DNA of 64,000 bases, taken from the IMG/VR virus record IMGVR_UViG_3300000553_000004, positions 1 to 64,000 of that record, one strand, 5' to 3'. The translations under genes and the position numbers were made by a program. Positions 57,929-64,000 of the stretch are shown piece by piece; within the stretch, counting starts at the first letter, position 1; the number at the start of each line of letters is the position of its first letter. Source of the stretch: a virus. A model generated the notes under the pieces. The model worked only from the letters and a program-made list of their open reading frames with translations. It made no database searches and was not told where the DNA came from.

Positions 57929-58104
57929 TCACGATTAAAAAATCGAATAAGTCTATTAAAGAACTGAGACAGGCCCTTAGCGGTAACACGCTTTCGGCCT
58001 GTTTCCTTTTTGTAGAAATCCACAATCGATTTTTCTATTTCAATTTGAATTACCGTCATATCTCCATTACGTATTTCTATTATTCGATTGGTGTATTTTT
58101 TCAT
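57925..58104 (-). CDS. Hypothetical small basic protein, 59 aa
   Basis: KKYTNRIIEIRNGDMTVIQI followed by KETGRKRVTAKGLSQFFNRL. The stop codon (57927-57925) overlaps the stop of the vWA gene. Lys/Arg-rich with an apparent helix at the end. Not recognised; supported by open frame and lack of any other content. Confidence 0.4.
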   Translation of the reverse strand: MKKYTNRIIEIRNGDMTVIQIEIEKSIVDFYKKETGRKRVTAKGLSQFFNRLIRFFNRD

Positions 58105-58134
58105 AACTTATTTTAATTAATAATTAGTTCAATG

Positions 58135-58182
58135 CAAAAACAAACCCCTGTTATTTCTAACAGAGGTTTGTTTTTGTTATAT
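58135..58182. terminator. Bidirectional terminator
   Basis: Long stem: CAAACCCCTGTTA (58141-58153) with TAACAGAGGTTTG (58158-58170), one mismatch, flanked by A and T runs on both sides. It ends the - strand HNH transcript and could stop + transcripts. Confidence 0.88.
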
Positions 58183-58197
58183 TGAGAAGACTGCTCC

Positions 58198-58884
58198 CTA
58201 TGCCATAGAACTCTCAACGGTAGCTAAGTGTGGGAGATGTGCCTTCCACGTAGGGTGTTTAATATCACGAATCATTTCCATCGCCGTCATCGACTTAGGA
58301 GCCTTCGGTTGACGAATCAACTTCAACCCAATTTCATGATTGAATTTGTTGCCCTTCTTGGAATTGATTTCCTTAGAAGTAAGCGCCAAATTCTCCCACA
58401 CGTCCCTACCACCCCTAGACTTAGGTGTAATATGGTCGACCGTGGCTTCGTCCCTGTTCAAGTGTTTGCCGGTGTATTGGTCAACGCCGCCGTCTCGGAG
58501 GTAAATTGCATCGTTAGATGGTTTGCCTCTGAAACTCTTACGAGGCATCTTGTGATAGTTTTTTGCAATCAAAACAGTAGGAGCTCTCATAATCTTCTGA
58601 CCTTGATTTCCGTAATGGATTGCGTCTTGCATTTCCCATGAACGGACGGGCAATTGAATCCACTCTGTCCAGTTTACTGGTCTGGCGGTAAGTGGTTCAT
58701 TCAAAGGCGAACCATGTTCGTCTAAGATATAATTGCCATTTTCATCCTGTTCGTAAATAAAATCCAATGCTAGAGCAGATTCACCCGCGGCTAAATCTAC
58801 AATTGCCTTTGCAACTGTGGAGATGCCTACTGCCTGCCAGCCTGAATTTAACTTCAAGACGATTGTTCTGTTGATTACACTCAT
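58198..58884 (-). CDS. HNH endonuclease, 228 aa
   Basis: C-terminal HNH domain: AIYLRDGGVDQYTGKHL, then DEATVDHITPKSRGGRDVWEN (DH and N residues) and LALTSKEINSKKGNK (final His/Asn region). N-terminal about 110 residues belong to an uncharacterised extension common to phage HNH proteins (RPVNWTEWIQLPVRSWE). It could be mobile or a packaging nuclease. Preceded by a sigma70-like promoter with an 80-nt leader. Confidence 0.75.
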   Translation of the reverse strand: MSVINRTIVLKLNSGWQAVGISTVAKAIVDLAAGESALALDFIYEQDENGNYILDEHGSPLNEPLTARPVNWTEWIQLPVRSWEMQDAIHYGNQGQKIMRAPTVLIAKNYHKMPRKSFRGKPSNDAIYLRDGGVDQYTGKHLNRDEATVDHITPKSRGGRDVWENLALTSKEINSKKGNKFNHEIGLKLIRQPKAPKSMTAMEMIRDIKHPTWKAHLPHLATVESSMA

Positions 58885-58951
58885 ATTATTGTTTCGTTTA
58901 TTGTTCTATCTCATATGTTTATGTTTATTTTTATTTTAAACTTACCCCAAG

Positions 58952-58979
58952 ATTCTACCACGTTTACTATTATTGTCAA
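58952..58979 (-). promoter_or_regulatory. Sigma70-like promoter of the HNH gene
   Basis: On the - strand TTGACA (58979-58974), a 16-nt spacer and TAGAAT (58957-58952). The gene start is about 67 nt further, so this one has an ordinary, A-rich leader. Confidence 0.65.
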
Positions 58980-58985
58980 GCGTAA

Positions 58986-59606
58986 TTATAAAATCACGTC
59001 CACCAGACCATAATCCAGACACGTTTTTGCATCCATACACAAATCGTGACTCAGAATATCATCTAGTTCCGAAAATTCAAATTTGGTTTTCTTTAAATAA
59101 ACCCCCTTGATTAAATTCATTAATAATTCAAGATTTTTGATTTCATCTTTGAATTGCATATAATTTCCCCACAGTCCGGAACTGACTTGATGAACCAACA
59201 TACATGAACTTTTTGTTATGTATCGTCTTGCGCCTACCGATGATATCAAAGTGGCTGCCGACGCTACCATGCCTTCACAGTATGTATCAATCGGAATAGG
59301 ATTATCAACGATTTTATCAACAGCTGACATACCGGCGAATATATCTCCGCCATCACTACAAATATGAATTTCAATCCTCGGTGGTTCTGGTAAATTCAAA
59401 CTAAACTGAATCATTTTCATCTGCCTAGTCAAGTCGTCAATTTGTCTTATTAAATTGAGAACGCTATCTTTATTTACTTCACTATAGAAATAAATCCTAT
59501 TACCAATAGGCGAAGATTCGTAAGACTTTTCCAATGTGATAATCTTTGGAGACTCATCAGCATCAACCTCACCGCCGTTGTTTTGATATTTCCAGTTACT
59601 TCTCAT
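58986..59606 (-). CDS. ClpP-like serine protease, 206 aa
   Basis: ClpP fold: RIEIHICSDGGDIFAGMSAV (substrate loop), GMVASAATLISSVGARRYIT (nucleophile Ser), SSCMLVHQVSSGLWG (His), and SHDLCMDAKTCLDYGLVDVI (Asp end). In T4 relatives such proteases can mature the prohead or degrade host proteins; a TATTTATTGAT motif before its ATG would fit late expression. Confidence 0.85.
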   Translation of the reverse strand: MRSNWKYQNNGGEVDADESPKIITLEKSYESSPIGNRIYFYSEVNKDSVLNLIRQIDDLTRQMKMIQFSLNLPEPPRIEIHICSDGGDIFAGMSAVDKIVDNPIPIDTYCEGMVASAATLISSVGARRYITKSSCMLVHQVSSGLWGNYMQFKDEIKNLELLMNLIKGVYLKKTKFEFSELDDILSHDLCMDAKTCLDYGLVDVIL

Positions 59607-59609
59607 ATC

Positions 59610-59617
59610 AATAAATA
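59610..59617 (-). promoter_or_regulatory. TATTTATT motif before clpP
   Basis: On the - strand TATTTATT lies 3 nt before ATG 59606, next to a strong hairpin that ends the upstream gene, so a transcription start here is plausible. Confidence 0.5.
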
Positions 59618-59622
59618 GAAAG

Positions 59623-59649
59623 CCCGTAGTGAAATGTATCCACTACGGG
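59623..59649 (-). terminator. Terminator-like hairpin between phosphatase and ClpP genes
   Basis: A perfect 9-bp stem: CCCGTAGTG (59623-59631) and CACTACGGG (59641-59649). On the - strand it is followed by CTTTCTATTTATT, only moderately T-rich. Confidence 0.6.
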
Positions 59650-59674
59650 TTGTTACGCCAATTTTAATTTCAAA

Positions 59675-60529
59675 CTACTTTAAATCGCAAGATTTATGGA
59701 TAGTTAGTGCGCCATTCTCATAAATGGCGTAGTTTTGAGAGCCAGGATGAGTATCAAGACACAGATTATATGACGTAGTTTCCGTCAAAGTTGGGGTGAA
59801 AAGAAATTTATCACCTAATGTTGTATTAATGCTAACATCCCCCATAGGGAGGACTCCATATTGGTCTGCCCCATGCGCTACTACCACCCACTTCACCGAA
59901 CGTTGTGGTGTATGTCCAACAATTTGATGGATGCCTCTGATTGGGCCAAACTCTTGATTCCAGTCACACCACAATAATCCTCCATAATTGCATGAACGGT
60001 ACGACCGAGAGAATCCAGCGCAAGTGAACCAGTGTTCTTCATTTGCATACAGATTCTTTATCGCTTGAATTGAATCTCGCTCTAATTTTTCAACAACATC
60101 ACTTAATTTAGCTTTGGTAATTGTTGAAGAATTTAAACTATCAGGATTAATCCAAGACGGATGGACGCCCGCATGACTTAATAACCATTTATTGTCGAGG
60201 ACGTGAAAAAACTTTAATTTTTCCCAATCTTCTATGGTAACGATGTCATTTATGGCAATAGATTTAAAATCGGTATAACCAGAACACCGAGTTCGAAAAT
60301 TCTTATTGAACCAATAATGTGAGTCGTGATTTCCGCATAGATGGATTCGATTTTTCGTATTGATGGATTGAACGAACCATTTAGCTACGTCTGAAATTAT
60401 ATCGACGTCATCATGAAAATCATCAAAATAATCGCCCAAAAATATTGTCATATCTGGGGCGACTTTTGATATAATATTTTCAACCAAATTACATCGGTTG
60501 TGTACATCAGGTAGTATTAGATATTTCAT
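59675..60529 (-). CDS. Calcineurin-like metallophosphoesterase, 284 aa
   Basis: Metal-site blocks in order: ILPDVHNRCN, MTIFLGDYFDDFHD, HLCGNHDSHYW, LLSHAGVHPSW, and QIVGHTPQRSV. Such enzymes remove phosphates from protein or RNA ends, or cut nucleotides. The leaderless promoter and nearness to an RNA kinase/ligase set suggest a possible role in RNA end processing, but that is inference. Confidence 0.8.
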   Translation of the reverse strand: MKYLILPDVHNRCNLVENIISKVAPDMTIFLGDYFDDFHDDVDIISDVAKWFVQSINTKNRIHLCGNHDSHYWFNKNFRTRCSGYTDFKSIAINDIVTIEDWEKLKFFHVLDNKWLLSHAGVHPSWINPDSLNSSTITKAKLSDVVEKLERDSIQAIKNLYANEEHWFTCAGFSRSYRSCNYGGLLWCDWNQEFGPIRGIHQIVGHTPQRSVKWVVVAHGADQYGVLPMGDVSINTTLGDKFLFTPTLTETTSYNLCLDTHPGSQNYAIYENGALTIHKSCDLK

Positions 60530-60537
60530 AATCTATT

Positions 60538-60565
60538 ATTATAACACAACCATCGTAGAAGTCAA
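60538..60565 (-). promoter_or_regulatory. Sigma70-like leaderless promoter of the phosphoesterase
   Basis: On the - strand TTGACT (60565-60560), a 16-nt spacer and TATAAT (60543-60538), then 8 nt to ATG 60529. The upstream gene's stop lies 3 nt before the -35. Confidence 0.8.
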
Positions 60566-60568
60566 GCT

Positions 60569-60748
60569 TCAGAGTCCTGGTCCTTGGCCGCCGTCTCCGG
60601 GCCCCCACCAACTACCGTGGTCTTGAAACATTCCATCGCCAAATTGTTTTGGTTTCCTTGGTCGGCCTGGACTTTTCTTTCTCTTAATTGGATTGGCTAA
60701 CCAATATGTTAATCCGACTATAGTTATGACAGATAATATTATTTCCAT
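60569..60748 (-). CDS. Small membrane protein with Pro/Gly-rich tail, 59 aa
   Basis: MEIILSVITIVGLTYWLANP is a membrane anchor; a basic stretch (IKRKKSPGRPRKPKQ) and a tail WWGPGDGGQGPGL follow. It starts 4 nt after the preceding gene's stop. Function unknown; small one-pass proteins like this are common in phage operons. Confidence 0.5.
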   Translation of the reverse strand: MEIILSVITIVGLTYWLANPIKRKKSPGRPRKPKQFGDGMFQDHGSWWGPGDGGQGPGL

Positions 60749-60752
60749 AATT

Positions 60753-61253
60753 TTACAAGGTTATTATTAATTTCTTTTCTTTCTTTTCCCAACCGGCTTT
60801 GTTCATGTCTTCTTCGGTCATGATACTAATATCATCGTCAGACTGCATGAATAGAACACAAATTTGATTTTGTTTTAGTTTTTCCTGTCTCGGGTGAAGA
60901 ACTTGATTGGCAATGGCTCTTTGCATCATTTGAATACGTATCGGGTCTTGAACATTAAGTTTAATCAATACGACTGAATTTTTTGGAAGATTATCGAAGT
61001 CAATTGTATTACCCCACTTCACTATGCTCTCTATTCCTACTGGTGGAGTAGTGTCATCTGGTAGTTGCCATGTTTTTGTTACATCCCCACCTGGCATATG
61101 CGCAATATGCTTAGGTTGCCATACCACTCCCAATTCTTCACTATGAATCCACTGTCCTTTATCTGTTTGAGATTTTTCATTTAGTTCATCGATGAGTTTT
61201 ATAACTCGTTCCGACGCCGTTTGTTTTTCTGGCTTTGGTGTAATATTTTTCAT
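60753..61253 (-). CDS. Hypothetical protein, 166 aa
   Basis: Two-part: a helical N-terminus (SERVIKLIDELNEKSQTDKG) and a beta-rich C-terminal domain (NLPKNSVVLIKLNVQDPIRI). Contains EDMNKAGWEKKEKKL at the end. Three nt after the kinase gene, so part of the same transcript; no family recognised. Confidence 0.5.
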   Translation of the reverse strand: MKNITPKPEKQTASERVIKLIDELNEKSQTDKGQWIHSEELGVVWQPKHIAHMPGGDVTKTWQLPDDTTPPVGIESIVKWGNTIDFDNLPKNSVVLIKLNVQDPIRIQMMQRAIANQVLHPRQEKLKQNQICVLFMQSDDDISIMTEEDMNKAGWEKKEKKLIITL

Positions 61254-61256
61254 AAA

Positions 61257-61727
61257 TTACTTGACAATTACTTTATCAACTTCTTGACTGGTAGGTCGTT
61301 CATACTTGGCTACAAATCTATCGATAATTTCGTTTCCAACGTGTCTTTCACGTTGCGCATCTCTGCGGTAGAGTTCTTCCTTCGGAACTTCAAATGCCAC
61401 GGCGATAATGTAGGCTCCGGCGCCACGTCCCATGTTAATCCAATCTTTACGTGACTTCCTATTAACGTTGGTAGCATCAATCATGGCGCTTTTATCAGCC
61501 TTTAGAGTCTCCGACACCTTACGTCGTGCGATACCAAATGCAGCCGCTGAGACTGACTGGTCAGCTTCTCCTGAACCTATCTTAGCTCGGATTGCATCGG
61601 TAGAGACGTATTCAATGTTATTCTCTTCGGAAAATTTCTTTCCCCAAGTAGATTTACCACTTGCAGGTGGCCCCACGAGAAGGATTAGTGCCTTTTTCTT
61701 TTGTCCGCCTATTTCTAATTTATTCAT
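61257..61727 (-). CDS. Polynucleotide kinase-like P-loop kinase, 156 aa
   Basis: LILLVGPPASGKSTWGKKF is the P-loop, EYVSTDAIRAKIG the general-base Asp region, MIDATNVNRKSRKDW the acceptor site and RRDAQRERHVG the LID arginines, the same order as the kinase half of T4 Pnk and zeta-type kinases. The phosphatase half of T4 Pnk is absent. It overlaps the cyclic-phosphate receiver gene by 8 nt. Confidence 0.8.
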   Translation of the reverse strand: MNKLEIGGQKKKALILLVGPPASGKSTWGKKFSEENNIEYVSTDAIRAKIGSGEADQSVSAAAFGIARRKVSETLKADKSAMIDATNVNRKSRKDWINMGRGAGAYIIAVAFEVPKEELYRRDAQRERHVGNEIIDRFVAKYERPTSQEVDKVIVK

Positions 61728-62076
61728 TGAGTAATTGGGTTTTGTCTCTGTAATTTGTTAAGAGACTTTGTATATTTATTTTACCAACAGGATTCATCGA
61801 ATGGACTTGAAAGTCTGGCAATGGTTGTTCAGTCTTCATACAAAATTCGACTAACCATTTCGCACAGTCATATCCTGTCTTTTCTGTGTATTGACTTACA
61901 TTTGGATTGCCGTAATGTTCCCATGCCAAATCGTGGTCAAATGATATGAATTGAGGAAGTCCCTTTTTAAGTATCAGACGAACGAATTGGTTATAGTCCC
62001 TAGCCGTTTCCCACACACGAATATCTTGCAGGAATTTATTAGCATCACGAACATCATCTAAAAATAAATTATACAT
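61720..62076 (-). CDS. Cyclic-phosphate-processing receiver-domain protein (cREC), 118 aa
   Basis: NLFLDDVRDANKF holds the receiver-like DD pair, PQFISFDHDLAWEHYG a His/Asp pair, and TGYDCAKWLVEFCMK and VHSMNPVGKINIQSLLTNY complete the pattern of the cREC family, predicted by others to act on 2',3'-cyclic phosphates in RNA repair. Its own leaderless promoter heads the kinase operon. The predicted function comes from family reports and is not tested here. Confidence 0.75.
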   Translation of the reverse strand: MYNLFLDDVRDANKFLQDIRVWETARDYNQFVRLILKKGLPQFISFDHDLAWEHYGNPNVSQYTEKTGYDCAKWLVEFCMKTEQPLPDFQVHSMNPVGKINIQSLLTNYRDKTQLLNE

Positions 62077-62081
62077 ACTTT

Positions 62082-62110
62082 ACTATATCAGTTGAATACA
62101 ACCATGTCAA
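62082..62110 (-). promoter_or_regulatory. Sigma70-like leaderless promoter of the cREC/kinase operon
   Basis: On the - strand TTGACA (62110-62105), a 17-nt spacer and TATAGT (62087-62082), with ATG 62076 after only 5 nt. It fills the 39-nt gap after the RNA ligase gene. Confidence 0.7.
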
Positions 62111-62115
62111 CTTAA

Positions 62116-63168
62116 TTATTGTTTATAATTTTGGTTGATTAATTTCAAGCTCCACTCCTTCCCTATGGAGGGGGAATAGAAAGGAATTGTCGGGGCTACT
62201 ACCATCCCCTCAGCCGGTTTACCGTTTGTAGACCAGACTTGTGAATCTGCCAATTGTCTAAAATATTCTATGTTATGAATAGTTTTATCAAATTGACAAA
62301 CTTCTATAATATCCACCATCGGCAATTGTAACTGTTCACACATAGCCTTCAAATCATAGAATCCCAAGATTTCTCTCTTATCCAAATCCTTGATTCTAAA
62401 TACACGGATTTCCGGTTCTTTTAACTCCATAGTATTACCATTGAGTTTAGGTCCGATAGACTCTGCTTGAATGGCTAAATTTTTACCAAGGGCAATTAAC
62501 TTGTTCTTTATGTCGTATTTTGTAACAGAAAACCAGGGAAATCCACTACCCTCTTTCAATTCAAATCTACGAGAACAGGCTTTAAATTCTCCACCAGAAA
62601 AATTCGGATTGGTATTATAAATGAATGTGGTACTACTACCATCAGTCTTTTGGGTGATATAAATCTCTTTACCGTGTAATTCCTCTAAAGATTTGGAATT
62701 ACTTAACATATTATCCTCATCGGAGATGGAAATGAGACTGGTAGGAAATCCTCCAGCAGCATCACCTCGGGTAGATAAATCGAGCGGTCGTTCGTATTTT
62801 GTTATACCAAGTATTTCAGAAACATCGTCACCTTCTTCGGCAATTATTTCACGTTCATTACCATCACCATCAAACCCAACACGTTCAGGTAAAATTGAAA
62901 TCGGACAAACCAATCCACTCGAAGGCGCTCCCTTGAATCTAGCATTCCAAATTCTGAATTTTTGTCGTCTCATGAACTCAAAGTAAGGATTACTCTCGGG
63001 TACAATAGAATCGATGGCAATAAAAACCACTAACTCACCATCCTTATATTGACCTTTCGGTATTACCACAGGCCATTCCATAACTTTACCAACTTCAAGC
63101 TTTTCAACATCCTCATTAGGATGTCTCTGAATTGAGTGTAATCTCTGTATTGTCGCTAATTTGTTCAT
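62116..63168 (-). CDS. RNA ligase, Rnl5/DRB0094-type, 350 aa
   Basis: The nucleotidyltransferase motif KTDGSS (in YITQKTDGSSTTFIY, catalytic Lys) is in the middle, after an N-terminal OB-like domain (about 1-120, VGKVMEWPVVIPKGQYKDGE), the order known for DRB0094/Rnl5-type ligases; T4 Rnl1 and Rnl2 have the ligase domain first. Later motifs: GMVVAPT (EGMVV) and EWSLKLINQNY (final Lys). It would seal RNA 5'-phosphate and 3'-OH ends, completing kinase and cREC processing. Confidence 0.82.
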   Translation of the reverse strand: MNKLATIQRLHSIQRHPNEDVEKLEVGKVMEWPVVIPKGQYKDGELVVFIAIDSIVPESNPYFEFMRRQKFRIWNARFKGAPSSGLVCPISILPERVGFDGDGNEREIIAEEGDDVSEILGITKYERPLDLSTRGDAAGGFPTSLISISDEDNMLSNSKSLEELHGKEIYITQKTDGSSTTFIYNTNPNFSGGEFKACSRRFELKEGSGFPWFSVTKYDIKNKLIALGKNLAIQAESIGPKLNGNTMELKEPEIRVFRIKDLDKREILGFYDLKAMCEQLQLPMVDIIEVCQFDKTIHNIEYFRQLADSQVWSTNGKPAEGMVVAPTIPFYSPSIGKEWSLKLINQNYKQ

Positions 63169-63169
63169 A

Positions 63170-63823
63170 TCAATATTTACAATATCTTTTCTCGTATTTA
63201 ACTAAAGGTGTGATTAGATTATATCTATCATCCTTTTGTAATTCCATCACAAAGAATTGAGCGTTCCTCGGATTTCTCAAAAACTCAAATTCTTCAACGG
63301 TCATGTGGAACCACCTCATCAAGAATACTCTTAGGGTCATACCATGCGTCACTATTATACAATTTTTGGCGCAATTCGGTTTTTTAAAATCTCGGTGTAA
63401 TGTTTCAAGAAATGTACTAACTCTATCAAATACATCTGCGCAACTTTCTCCACCATGAAATCTATAATAAAAATGACCAAAGGCATTTCTCTCTTCTTCG
63501 GTGTCGTAGTCATATCCACTAGCTCTTATTTTACCACACCATTCTTGTTCACGTATTCTTGGGTCTTCTCTTTTGTCTTTCAAATTCAAAAGAAACGGTT
63601 CTATACATTCAAACGTCTGTCTCGTTCTGTAAAATGGAGAAACGTATGCGGTCGACGTTTCTTTACCAATTATTTTACAAATCTCACTTCCAGCTTCCGT
63701 CGCTTGTAATTTTCCCTTGTCGGTAAGATTAACAGCATAATCGGGTTTGGTTTTATAAATCTCTTTACTTACATTACCTTCCGATTCAGCATGACGTAAT
63801 AATATAATTCTTTTAGGCTTCAT
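63170..63823 (-). CDS. Histidine phosphatase (phosphoglycerate mutase-like), 217 aa
   Basis: IILLRHAESEGN (catalytic RH), YVSPFYRTRQTFE (second Arg), GGESCADVFDRV and IIVTHGMTLRVFL (second His) define the family. These are broad phosphatases of sugars, nucleotides or proteins; the substrate is not readable. Separated by 1 nt from the RNA ligase gene and by overlap from the upstream gene, so co-transcribed with the RNA-repair set. Confidence 0.82.
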   Translation of the reverse strand: MKPKRIILLRHAESEGNVSKEIYKTKPDYAVNLTDKGKLQATEAGSEICKIIGKETSTAYVSPFYRTRQTFECIEPFLLNLKDKREDPRIREQEWCGKIRASGYDYDTEEERNAFGHFYYRFHGGESCADVFDRVSTFLETLHRDFKKPNCAKNCIIVTHGMTLRVFLMRWFHMTVEEFEFLRNPRNAQFFVMELQKDDRYNLITPLVKYEKRYCKY

Positions 63824-64000
63824 CTTCTTTACTCTCTCCGATGTCTTGCATCAATCTTTTGTTTATTTTCGTCGATAAAAATTCCACTTCAAATGGATTT
63901 GGGTTATTCAATAAATCACTCGGCTTACCATATCCATCAAGGTTGGTCTTCAACAAATAATACACACACTGAACGTGTAGATGTTCGAATACATTACCAT
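63813..64000 (-). CDS. C-terminal end of a hypothetical protein (partial)
   Basis: An open - strand frame enters from the right edge and stops at 63813, overlapping the histidine phosphatase start. The visible 61 residues (GNVFEHLHVQCVYYLLKTNL onward, ending IGESKEDEA) look helical. Its start lies outside the window; no family recognised. Confidence 0.55.
   Translation of the reverse strand, partial: GNVFEHLHVQCVYYLLKTNLDGYGKPSDLLNNPNPFEVEFLSTKINKRLMQDIGESKEDEA

Noticed and set aside
1-64000. tRNA genes, rRNA, CRISPR arrays, insertion sequences
   Set aside because: Gene-free stretches are short and none shows a cloverleaf, regular spaced repeats or terminal inverted repeats with a transposase. 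A tRNAscan run would be more sensitive.

Overview
This 64 kb window looks like part of the genome of a large, T4-related (myovirus-type) bacteriophage. It carries T4-family replication proteins: a gp32-type ssDNA-binding protein, UvsX, FEN/RNase H, a DnaB-type helicase, family B DNA polymerase, sliding clamp gp45, clamp loader gp44 and a probable gp62, dNMP kinase and an SNF2/UvsW-like helicase. Genes are densely packed, often with ATGA stop/start overlaps, the DNA is AT-rich, and there are several free-standing homing endonucleases. Nothing identifies the host. Promoters resemble sigma70 -35/-10 boxes and many internal genes have Shine-Dalgarno sequences, so a sigma70/SD-using bacterium is likely. 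No tRNA gene, rRNA gene, CRISPR array or insertion sequence was recognised.

Layout. 1-6.2 kb (+): end of a Pro/Thr-rich protein, gp32, UvsX, a homing endonuclease and a FEN gene split by an in-frame TAA. 6.3-7.2 kb (-): a lone beta-rich unknown. 7.4-14.1 kb (+): helicase, B12-dependent ribonucleotide reductase, a Mom-like DNA modification protein and a Lys-rich protein. 14.1-19.8 kb: tandem promoters, two DruA (DUF4338)-like proteins, a GIY-YIG endonuclease, gp62 and dNMP kinase. 19.8-33.9 kb (-): a tightly coupled glycan operon (glycosyltransferases, GT11 fucosyltransferase, methyltransferases, dUTPase) headed by a ribbon-helix-helix regulator with a near-perfect inverted repeat in front of it, then a Cas4/AddB-like nuclease. 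34-43.1 kb (+): small genes, an endonuclease wedged onto DNA polymerase, a macrodomain protein, clamp and clamp loader. 43.2-51.3 kb (+): probable late or virion-related proteins, many preceded by TATTTATA directly upstream of ATG. 51.4-57.9 kb (+): SNF2/UvsW-like helicase, HTH plus degenerate HNH protein, GT-B glycosyltransferase, GDP-mannose dehydratase, vWA protein. 57.9-64 kb (-): HNH, ClpP, metallophosphatase, and an RNA-repair-like set (kinase, cyclic-phosphate receiver domain, Rnl5-type RNA ligase, histidine phosphatase).

How it may work together. The replisome and nucleotide genes copy the phage DNA. Mom-like and possibly DruA-like proteins may alter or protect it. The macrodomain and RNA-repair genes look like counter-defence against ADP-ribosylation and RNA-cleaving toxins. 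The two sugar loci (20.4-31.8 kb; 55-57.3 kb) would build a methylated, fucose-type glycan on virion or host surface.

The most striking non-coding signal is promoter layout. At least eleven sigma70-like promoters have the -10 hexamer only 5-8 nt before the start codon, which predicts leaderless mRNAs. In several the upstream gene's stop codon lies inside the -35 or -10 hexamer. A second motif, TATTTAT(A/T), sits 3-5 nt before ATG of probable late genes. All functions are read from sequence by eye; no database search was run.
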